Of a stretch of DNA of 64,000 nucleotides, positions 37,937 through 46,948 are shown piece after piece. Source of the stretch: Osmia lignaria lignaria (taxonomy: Eukaryota; Arthropoda; Insecta; Hymenoptera; Megachilidae); contig NC_135043.1 in NCBI RefSeq assembly GCF_051020975.1, positions 4,588,001 to 4,652,000 of the forward strand, given 5' to 3'. The notes beneath the pieces were generated by a model, which made no database searches, was not told the origin of the DNA, and was given only the letters and a program-made list of their open reading frames with translations. A program made the position numbers and the translations under genes. The number at the start of each line of letters is the position of its first letter. Within the stretch, counting starts at the first letter, position 1.

Positions 37937-38045
37937 CAGTGATTTTCAAAGTGTTCTATTATCGATACGCGTAGCTTTTTAATTGCTCTTCGAACGGTGT
38001 TTATTCGTCGCGTTCGCCGTGTTGTTGGTTCGTTTTCAAAAGAAA

Positions 38046-38096
38046 ATGCGGGAAAAGTGCTCGAAGGACACGCTGGACGAGGATACGGAAAATTGA
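38046..38096 (+). promoter_or_regulatory. Upstream ORF of 16 codons in the leader
   Basis: An ATG at 38046 with A at -3 opens a frame encoding MREKCSKDTLDEDTEN and ends at TGA 38094-38096. It lies wholly in the inferred leader. A regulatory role is inference from position. Confidence 0.3.
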
Positions 38097-38160
38097 TCTT
38101 GGCGTAAGAGGAAGTCGGTTATTTCGGAGGGATAAAAATAAGGATAGCTTGTGTAAGTGG

Positions 38161-38199
38161 ATGATGATGATGATGATGCTTGATAATCGGTTGCTATGA
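38161..38199 (+). promoter_or_regulatory. Upstream ORF beginning with six consecutive ATG codons
   Basis: Six ATG triplets in a row (38161-38178) start a 12-codon frame, MMMMMMLDNRLL, that ends at TGA 38197-38199, 31 bases before the likely main start. It is in a different frame from the main start (38231). If this stretch is in the mature mRNA, scanning ribosomes would meet it first, so it could lower or tune translation of the main frame. It is also a simple (ATG)6 microsatellite whose length may vary. Confidence 0.4.
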
Positions 38200-38230
38200 T
38201 CGAGCCGCGGAGAGTTCACGTGGAACGATC

Positions 38231-38354
38231 ATGATTTACCTTCGGCTGCACGTCGGGAGGAGACTACGGTGCAACACGAATGCAAGACACTGGAACGTGT
38301 TCATCGTGCCACTCTTCCCACTCTGGATTATCGGCGCTTTCTGCGTGAAAGACA
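38231..38354 (+). CDS. First coding exon (partial CDS) of a secreted or membrane protein, family unknown
   Basis: I read this as the first coding exon of a spliced gene. The ATG at 38231 has A at -3, and the same frame has a TGA just upstream (38174-38176), so no in-frame ATG lies further 5'. It encodes 41 codons plus one base. About 20 residues rich in Arg and His, with one Trp (MIYLRLHVGRRLRCNTNARH), are followed by a hydrophobic stretch (VFIVPLFPLWIIGAFCV) and then Lys-Asp. This has the n- and h-region layout of a signal peptide or signal anchor. The exon stops at a strong donor, GTGAGTAC, starting at 38355, leaving phase 1. A phase-1 intron right after a signal peptide is common in immunoglobulin-superfamily and other cell-surface genes, but it does not identify the family. 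Reading through the donor gives an AT-rich tail with no protein character. The leader is long, CpG-rich and full of upstream ATGs. No later exon was recognised in the window. Confidence 0.6.
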
Positions 38355-38599
38355 GTGAGTACACAATCAACATGTTTCTTCTATCTTCCTTTTTATTATT
38401 CGATATTAACACTTTAACGTTCAGCCAATTAACTGACAGTCTCACTGTGGAGTTTATTAATATTTTCAAAGTATCATATATAAATAACACCATACTCGAA
38501 TATCAATATAAAGATCAACATAGAGAAGTAAAAACGTTAAGTTCCTATCGAGCTTTTGTTTACAAACGTTCATAGGAACGTGATATTGCGATACTTGCC

Positions 38600-41500
38600 T
38601 TTTGGAATTTTCATTTATCCATCACTATGATGGTCTAGAAGGGTGCACCTGCATCCATTACTTAATAAAACTATCGTTTATCTAGTAAACTTTTATCGAG
38701 CATACCTCGATCTTTCTATTATATTGAAATAACTTTTTAATGTAAAATCGATGGTTACTGTAATATCCATTACATTATCTGGAAAGTATGAGAGTAAACC
38801 GAGATCCGACGGAAAGGAAAGGATCGAGCTCGGTTACGCGGTTTTCTCGAACCCCGAGCAACCCTTGGAATGTTTCAGCGTTGCTGGATCAAAGGTGGCA
38901 TGCCTTTTCGAGCAAGGTCGTGTACCGATTTCGTAGGCCATCCTTTCGAAGGATGTTCCCGTGAAAGAGTTTCAATTTTGTTTTCCTTCTTTTTTTTTCT
39001 TTTCGCTTCTCTTGCTTGGTATTCAGTCGGCCTCCGATAATCTCGCTATTTTCGCGTAAGACTTCATTTGCCTGGCTGAGGTGACTGGGCGACGTCGTTA
39101 TCTGAAATTGCTCGACGAAAGAAAAGATCCCTCGAAGAACGGGTTTTCCATTCGGGGGATGTAGCCTGGCTAATGGGGTCGCGACGATTCGGAAATGTAA
39201 GCTTTAACTTTGACATTCGATTCTGCGAAACCGAATTTTTCCTTTGATACACTTTCGTTTGGATAATTGTTTTAAACACTCAAATATTATTGTAACGTGA
39301 ATCCTATAATGTTACAATATCTGTACACTGTAACAAATGGTAAATTCTCATTAAAATTAAGGGTGGAATCGGAGCTATGGCTGTTTCAAAATTCGTATAT
39401 CTTGTTACATTTTTAATTATTAATAAACTCAATTATATGTATCCTGTAAAATAATAATAACTTTTTGATAAACACGAGAAATTAAACGTCACCGGGAACA
39501 CGTATCGGCAAACACTCTTTGTTTACAAGGGTTAATTTTCTTGTCAGATGTCGATAAAATAATTATCCATATCATGTAAAAATTCTTTCCGATACCTTTA
39601 ACTTTAACGAGAGTCGACATGGTGCGAGTGTCCTATACTGTAATTGAAGGCATTGTTGGTATTTCGTTCATTATTCCTGACGACGTGCAATTAACAGGGG
39701 ATGCTTGTTAAAATTCAATCGAAGCCTCGTCGAACGTTTCGAAAGGTCATTGGGAATGCAGTTACGACAAGAAACGACAGGGTTTGTCGCCTGAAAAGGG
39801 AGACAGAGATAGTAATACTGGATTTTTAGGTCTTTGGATTTACTGGGTCGATTCGTATTACGAACCAGGTCGCGATATCGGTTTCTCCTTTCGCTAAAAA
39901 CAAGATATCCATTTTCCAATTTTCTTTCTTCGTATTCCTGTGTAAAATATAATTTCGTTTCTTTATCGATGAAAGACAAAGTTTCGATCAGGCGATACAA
40001 TAAACTCGAAGAGCCAACAAGTTGATCGGTGAAGGGTAAATTCTATCCATTCTCTCAGCCCTTTTTCGTCTAAAGTTCAACAACCGGGCAAAGACAGAGC
40101 GAACGAGTTCCGCGTCGTCTGATAGGAGCATCCTGGCTCGAAAAGAAGCACCGGGTTTCCCTTTGACCCCGCGCCAGCGTAGTTAATTAAGATCTCGCGA
40201 ATCGATCGGCGCTCCAGCTACTTTAATCGACGTCGAATCATCGAACTGACGGAAGTTGACTCGCGCGTTTACATATTCATCGTAAACCGTGAACGTAGTT
40301 GAATCTACGCTCAAAGACGAGTTTCCGCTTTGACACGAGCCACGGTTCACGATGTTGCGTCAAGCGTTTGCTTAGACACCGGGATTGGACGATTTGTTAC
40401 CCTTAGTTGGTATTCAGATTGTTTCTTGCTCATGGAAATGACTTTAGGTCAGTTTATCGTTGTTCAAACCACCGTCAGCTATTTCTGGTGTTAATAAAAT
40501 CGAGGGCACCGGGGTTTTTATGGGGTCAATAGAGGCAGTTCTTGCGACGTTCGCAGCTGAAAATAATAGCCATACTTATTGTTAGAGCGCATGGATAGCT
40601 GTTCACTTCCTGAGTGTCACAATAACAAGTCGAAGAATCATCCTCCATTGATCTAGATTCAATGTTTTAACACCCCATTCGCGATGTTAAAGTTTATCTT
40701 GGCAAGAATCTGGATAAATATAGGGTCGTAAGAAATCCTTTGTACACATCATGGCGCTAATAATTCTCTAGATGACGATAAAGACGTAACGAATGACCTC
40801 GCTGGAAAACTAATTACACCCGATAGTGATCCAATAATTTGACACAGATTCAGGCTAGCCAGCAAGTTCCTTCGGTGGCTCGTTTCAAACTTCCCTCCAA
40901 CTTTTCTTCGAAGTCTCACCTTGCTCGATCGTTCTAACACAATATTCCCATCTTCCATTAAAATAATGAGAGGGGGTGGATGTTTATCCAGGAGTAGCTG
41001 CGCTCTCGAAAGTTAGCTAAGCAGCAGCTTCTGTCACAAGTCAAAAAGTTGCGACGGGTCGGGTCGTTTACCCGTTTATAGCGAGCTTCTCGCGATTCGT
41101 CGCTCGGACAGATCGCGTCAACCTGTACGTACGTGCAATCGGGCAACTGTTCCATCCAGTTGACAAACAGATTGCTGGGATTTTAAGCCGAGCTTATCTC
41201 CGGCTGTTTGGCAAATCGCAGGGCAAATTTAGCGACCGACGATCGTCTCGTTCGTTATTTGCCATCGGATTTTCGACCGTTTCAAGATGGTTCGCGTCGA
41301 GTTCTCGGTTGATTGAATTGAATGGAAGAAATCGAAGAGCTTACGTTTGATTCGCGTGGAACATTGATAGTTACATTCGGTAATTAATATTCGTTATCCA
41401 GTTAACAGTACGGGCAGCCGTTACTACATTTAACTGGAACAACGGATCAATTTTTGTTCGATTAAGCGAGTAGAGGGCCGGTTTGTTCGAAACTCAGCCA

Positions 41501-43440
41501 CGGCTGCAACCCTCTCGATTGTTCTCCGCTAACCGGTCGATCATTAGTTAAACCTGCATGGATCGTCGATCACTCGGTTCACGTAACGCGCGTGTTACGT
41601 GTCGATTCAGCGTGTCGTGTCGCGTAAGCGGCGGCGATCAAAGGAAAATCCCGTTCTCATCGTCGATTGTCGCGGCTGCCATTGCGAGCCTCACAGCCCT
41701 CTCTGTGTCCGTTCGTTCGATTGAACTATAGTCGCAATTGCGGTAATGGCCGGGTAATTTCTCCTGGCTCGATATTACGTACACTCAAAGAAACTTCATC
41801 GAATATAACACATTTTCAGTTATTACCATAAAATCGCTCGAATTTGATTTTCCAAAATTGAAAAATAAAAAGGAGAAGAGGCGAAGGAAAATATGTACAG
41901 AGAAAACAGGAAACTTAGGAAAGTGGAAAAATGATAAAGATATGAGGAAAGAGTAAAGACAGGAAAAATATAGGAAAAGTTAAGAGAAGATGGAATTGTC
42001 ATGAAACGCGATTGCTCGATACACGAAACGCTTCATTTTTACGAGGTACTCACGCGATAACAGCTCGCACAATTTCGGCATCGATACACCAGCGAACTGT
42101 TGGATGTTGATGAAGAGCAATAGGTTTTCACTGCTAGCTTTTATTGTGCGTTTCGTCCGTGGCATTCCTAACTGACACGAAAAACGGCTGACTGATATTT
42201 ACGGGGTTGTTAAACGAGCGAACTTTTAACTATCTATAAAGATGACCATTGCCTATCACCTGGAAGCATTGATAAATACAAACGAATTTAGGAGTTTCAT
42301 TTAGAATGATCTGCACGTACTGCCGTTTGATTTTCGCGAATTTACTTCTCCATTAGCGAGGATTATTTGCCTTATTCGTGGAAGCTAAACATTATCAATC
42401 CCCCAAAAAGTTAGCGTCTGACGGTAGGATCCGCGACGGTGAATCTCGCTAATCAACTACGCTACTCGTAGCTCCGTTTCATGTAAATTCACCGAGAGGG
42501 TTAAGCCAAAGTGAATGTTAAGAGCGCTTTCACACCCCGGAGACGTTACTCCGACGCGCAGGGGTAACTTAACCGAGAGTACACACACCAAGTACAATTT
42601 ACTCGTCTGCCGGTGTAACGCGGTTCAAGCATCATCCGAGACATCTCAATTATCCGTGGTACGAAAAGACCGGGCCACGGAACACGAACTCTGTTCGTTA
42701 TTTATCGCGAACGAAAAGCACTCTCCAATCATAATCGATCATAGCCGAATGAAAAGCCAGCGCAATTTCGCGTTCGTTTCGAATTTCTTTGTTTCCCCGA
42801 TGAAGCGTATAATCCTCTCGCTGGCGAGGAGGAACGCTCGAGAGAATTGTATTATAGGGAAAACGTTGGCCCGTTCTAACGTTCGTGCACCGGTACAATG
42901 CCGTTTCCTGAACGGTGAATATTTAAGCATCCGTGCTCGGCCGGCAATTTTCATAAAACCCGCTTTTTACACATCGTGGGCTGCGCGGCACGTAAGAAGG
43001 GGGTGGGGAAGGGTCCAGCTAAAAGCGTCGTTAACCGGCGCCGGATGTAAAAGCACCGGCCTAAATTATTAGCACGGCAACATTATATTAGCTTTCTTAA
43101 TTTAACGTCGCACAGTCTGGCCGGTATCCAGCTCGGTGGGTTCGCGAAGCTGGCGTGCATCTAGATACCCTCTGTTGTTCGAAAATTGTCCCTTGGATAA
43201 ATGTTTCTTTTCTTCGCTGAATTGCTTCTTTGCTGGACGTTCTTTTCTTGTTTTCCACAGACGTTCCCTCGTTCGACTGCATAGATAAAGATACATTTAA
43301 TCGCGGTTTCATTCGATCATCCCAATACAGAATGCATTACTCAATCCCACGTTGAACTTTGAGACAGAATCGGGTAAGAAAAGAATAGATCCAACGAAAG
43401 GTTTCTAAAGACTCCCCTGGGAGACGCCAGTCTAAATCAG
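38600..43440. other. Intron-like DNA, nothing coding recognised
   Basis: This is AT-rich sequence with CpG-containing patches (40090-40340, 41030-41280, 41510-41720, 42430-43070). A 61-codon - strand frame (41980-42165) beginning MPRTKRTIKASSENLLLFIN has a weak GTGAGTAC donor inside and is not recognisable. A 185-codon + strand frame (42515-43072) is composition-driven. Confidence 0.35.
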
Positions 43441-43720
43441 TACTGAATGTAGAAAGGATCCCTATTCTTACTTTCCTATGGCCTCTGCTCGGAGGTCCAT
43501 GGACAGCATTGGTCTAAGTTAATGGTTAACTGGGTGGCAACTGGTGACTTACACTAATGCCCACGGAAGCCCTAAGGGTGTATTAGAGAACACGCCATCC
43601 TAATCTCGAGTGTCCCACGAGTCCATTAATACGTCCGTGTCCATATTTGGAAGATCATACCAGAGAGCAGATGGCACAATAGATCGAGGTCATCAATAAT
43701 ACACTCAAGTGACGCAACAC
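43440..43720. other. Compositionally distinct, CpG-poor patch
   Basis: This patch is balanced in base content but has fewer CpG words than its neighbours, and more CCTGGG, CCATGG and CACTAATGCCC style words. All frames contain stops. It could be an old repeat insertion or conserved non-coding DNA, but I cannot tell which. Confidence 0.3.
43474..43503. repeat. Bulged hairpin in a CpG-poor patch
   Basis: TCC-ATGG-CCTC on the left pairs with GAGG-CCAT-GGA on the right, with one single-base bulge on each side and a 6-base loop. It is too short and isolated to call a microRNA precursor. The surrounding 43440-43720 is compositionally unlike its neighbours. Confidence 0.3.
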
Positions 43721-43824
43721 CTTATTCCACGGAGAACCGTCGAAGAAACGGTAGCACGATTTCGCGCTCGGACACCGACTCGATTAACAACGCTCACGAT
43801 TGCTGTTTCTTGCGAGAGGGAAGT

Positions 43825-43843
43825 AAAAAAAAAAAAAAAAAAA
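43825..43843. repeat. A19 homopolymer
   Basis: Nineteen consecutive A residues on the + strand. It could be the tail of a retrocopy, but the sequence upstream (GAGAGGGAAGT) shows no known element. Confidence 0.8.
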
Positions 43844-44905
43844 GAAGCGTCAGTACGATAGCGAGTAACTTCGTTTCCGAGTCGAAGCGGGGCGAACGTT
43901 TTCCTGGACGGTGGCTCGAGAAAATGCTATTACTTAGAGAGGGCTTTAACGTTGCTTGAACGCCACTCCGACCGGACCGAAGGAACACAGGGTTAGCCTA
44001 GAAACGACGTAATTACTCGTCGAACCAGCTAATAATAATTTCCTTTCCCTTTTTTCCCATTTTCTCGAATTTCTATCATAATTGTGGAGGGTGTTGTCGG
44101 AATGGTTGTTCAACTGGTATCTTCTACTTGAAAATATCCGTATGGCTGCGTACACTTCCTCTTATCCATTATTCGTGCGTATTCTAGTTACAGCCGAATG
44201 GTTTTCACGTAACTCGTTCGCACGATAGGCGTCCTATATCATCGCGCGAACGTTCGACGAACAGCTCGTCGACGTCGAGGATCTTCGCGTGTAATGCACC
44301 TTCCGCTGACAACGGTGTCGTACTTCGGCAAACTCTCTATCGGGTATTGTGTTTTCCCGTTACGAACCCTCCTACCCCATTCTTCCACCCTTCGAAGTCA
44401 CTCGACCTACATATACGTAACACGTACGGCTGACGGCGGGGCTTGTTTCTTCGCGTCAGACCACCAGGATACATCGGTCTGTCACCTGAGAACAACGCTC
44501 TCACGATTGATGCATATGTGTAAGGGGAATTACGTTGTTCGAGGTGTTGCTGCTGGCAACCTGCTCTCTTGGAGTAATCGATCAAGTCGAGATAATTTTC
44601 GATTACTCGACATTTTCATTGTTATCAAAGAAAACGGAATTTCGTATTAACACGTTGATCACCGAAGTGAAAATGAGTAGTGATAATATTTGAATTTCAA
44701 ATATCAAGCTTTCAATTTGTTACCTCACATTATTAATGTAATAGCAATACTGTTTAAAATAATATTTTTCTTTTAATTATTCGTAATTAAGTATATGTAA
44801 TTTGCGACGTCGATCACAGGTGATTTAATGTTTTAACAGAAGTAGTAGAAGGTATTAGAAATATTTTCTCAAGAATTTCCACTGCTTTTAATCCATGTGT
44901 TGCTA

Positions 44906-44944
44906 GTGTTTCCATCTTCGGCAGGAAGTAAGGAAACACCGAAG
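44906..44944. repeat. Interleaved inverted repeats (possible RNA pseudoknot)
   Basis: GTGTTTCC (44906-44913) pairs with GGAAACAC (44932-44939), and CTTCG (44916-44920) pairs with CGAAG (44940-44944). The order A-B-A'-B' is that of an H-type pseudoknot rather than nested hairpins. It is followed within 320 bases by further hairpins. Confidence 0.3.
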
Positions 44945-45187
44945 CTCCATCAATATAAGCTTGACAAATCCTTTCTAGGGAACACGGTTTAAAGCCGAAA
45001 GACTCAAACAGTATTATCTTTTATCAAGTATGATAGTCAAGCAGGATAGCTGACAGAGCAGTGTTAAAAGTAATCTTTCATGAAACCAAGCTGTAATAGA
45101 TGCATCCTTATGGATCATCTGGTACCTTCAGGTACTTCAACAAGCTTTCAGATTGACCGTAACACTATTATAACCTGACGAAGTATT

Positions 45188-45253
45188 TCATCGTTGTAAA
45201 GCAAACGATGAACTCCTGTCCCATGGCTAATATTTCAGTAAACTCTGAAATAT
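45188..45253. repeat. Two adjacent hairpin-forming inverted repeats
   Basis: TCATCGTT (45188-45195) pairs with AACGATGA (45204-45211). ATATTTCAG (45230-45238) pairs with CTGAAATAT (45245-45253). Loops are 8 and 6 bases and the arms are perfect. A smaller GTACC/GGTAC pair lies just upstream near 45122-45135. Confidence 0.4.
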
Positions 45254-45577
45254 GGGAAGCGTTCGTTGGGTAATTGATTTTCCACCTTCAATCCATTTAC
45301 TGGGATTATCGCTTATCCGAATATGTCTGGCTTTTCGATTAATTACTAAAATTTTCCTCTTAATTATTGTATCATTTATTAATGAATGTGCATAAACCTT
45401 TCAACAAGAAAAAGGATAATTCTTTTCTTTCGTGAGAAATTTATAGTTGAGAGTATGAAGGTTGAACGATAAAAAATTCATTTTTAGTCATTTTCTATAC
45501 AAGCTTCTCTGTTGCGAGCCTTAAAATGGCCGTATTTTCACGAGACGATACGATCCTGGTATTACCCGACGAATTTT

Positions 45578-45832
45578 ATGGTGCCTCCCCACGTGAGCCG
45601 CTTTTACGCGCCTCTGATCGTCGCTTTCAGCCAGCACGATGTGCTTTATGTTGTTTTCGATGATACCTGGCGTTCGAGAGTCTCTTTCATAGATATTTTC
45701 GCCCTCGTGAATAACAATTTCTACGGCTTCAATAGAGCATTCGAGGACTTTATTGTTCGCGACGATATTGATGTCAGACTGTCGGATTTTCCCGGCTCCT
45801 TTTCCACTCTCTTATCGAAAAATCTGTATTAA
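45578..45832 (+). CDS. Unrecognised 84-codon ORF with pyrimidine-ending codons
   Basis: ATG 45578 to TAA 45830-45832 gives 84 codons starting MVPPHVSRFYAPLIVAF. Few codons end in A and most end in C or T, which differs from the AT-rich flanks and is mildly coding-like. The residue mix is protein-like, with alternating hydrophobic and charged residues and a polar NNN. I see no domain, signal peptide, clear splice sites or AATAAA close downstream. It lies within the inferred intron. Chance is the leading alternative. Confidence 0.12.
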   Translation: MVPPHVSRFYAPLIVAFSQHDVLYVVFDDTWRSRVSFIDIFALVNNNFYGFNRAFEDFIVRDDIDVRLSDFPGSFSTLLSKNLY

Positions 45833-46925
45833 TTTCGCTCCGTTACTCGTATTCCTAATTTTCACGATCAAACTCCGATTCAATTTTCAATAGAAACTAA
45901 GTTTCCGATTATTCAACCGTTTAGCGTTTTAATTTTCAATTCAAATCAACACCAAACGGCTGCAAGTAGTCAAACGTACCACTTATCGTACGAATTGCCA
46001 GGGAAATTCCTTTGGAAACATTGGGAAACGTATTTTAGTAACGCCAATATTTACCCTGCTGCAAATATTGTTAGCCATTTCAGGGTTAATTAATATTACA
46101 TCGAATTGACTAATTGATGATCGACCACTTTAATTAATCCCTGGTAATTCGACGAGCATTATCGCAGACCAGTTGGAGCTTGTTGGATGGGTCATCGACC
46201 GATTGGAAGTTTAATTGAAAAATCTGACAATCAGAGGAATTGTAATAGGGTGAAGGGTAGTCGACTAGTCTCGAGGAGACGCCTTAAAATTCTACCAGCC
46301 GAGCTCGTCGCTCGTTTCAATTATTCAGACGCGTCTCGAACCTAACGACACTCCATTAACACTAATTTTCACGATTTCGAATTCCTTCGAAAGGCTTCTG
46401 TCCTCATAATTAATACGTTTCGCACGGCTTCTCAGGTTTTGCTCCATCTTTGAATTTTTCACGTTCAGGAGATGGTATCACCAAGAGATTTCTATCTCGA
46501 TTTTCGAACAAAGTTCCTCCGCTAATTTTTTCGCGACCCTACCTTTCTCGAGCACGGAAACGTAACAATTAAGATTATCGAGGAGAAATTCTTTCTAAAG
46601 AACGAAGGAGATACAGCCGTGTCCCATTCCTTCGAACAGCATCGAATTCCTTCGATATTGAAGTTATAAGTCGAGGATAGTTTTCCAACTACCTTGGACA
46701 CAAGTCACTGGTTAGCAAGTTTTTTCATTAGTTCTGCGGATCCCTTTTCCTTGCTCCAGGATACGCTTCCTGGCGATCGCGTTATTAGTTGAACGTGCTT
46801 CAACCACGTAGGAAACGTAATAGCACGTCATCAACGCCAATCTCGGCGATCTTCATATCCTGCGAGCGTTCTCGAGATCCAACTACGAGCAGGAAAGGTG
46901 CTTAGTCGGCCGCCATCGTGTAAGA

Positions 46926-46948
46926 CGAGTCGAGTCGAGTCGACTCGA
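46926..46948. repeat. (CGAGT)3 repeat running into a 14-bp palindrome
   Basis: Three CGAGT units (46926-46940) overlap TCGAGTCGACTCGA (46935-46948), a perfect palindrome. A (CGT)6 repeat follows at 47032-47049. The whole patch 46900-47160 is CpG-dense without a recognisable gene. Confidence 0.6.

Larger units (their letters stand above)
37408..38230 (+). promoter_or_regulatory. Probable 5' leader (UTR) and promoter-proximal region of the gene starting at 38231
   Basis: This stretch is richer in G+C and CpG than its surroundings and runs directly into the first coding exon. Its left edge follows a good acceptor-like sequence (pyrimidine run ending TTATGTCTTAG at 37397-37407), so it could be a second, non-coding exon boundary or contain the transcription start. 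Repeated CAGTG/AAGTG words, upstream ATGs with short frames and the lack of a long frame fit an insect 5' UTR. Two donor-like sites occur inside: GTAAGA at 38104 and GTAAGT at 38153. Use of either would give a leader that skips the exon at 38231. The exact start of transcription is not visible. A promoter wholly upstream, for example in 36650-36900, is an alternative. Confidence 0.45.

Noticed and set aside
37404..37949. 181-codon - strand ORF opposite the leader
   Set aside because: It lies antisense to the inferred 5' leader in CpG-rich DNA, ends in Pro/Ser-rich low-complexity sequence and shows no domain or signal.
38180..38230. Extension of the first coding exon to a TTG at 38180
   Set aside because: TTG is not a likely start in an animal mRNA. 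The first in-frame ATG after the upstream stop is 38231, which has A at -3.
42515..43072. 185-codon + strand ORF
   Set aside because: The translation resembles no protein family, antisense frames are also open and no splice sites bound it.
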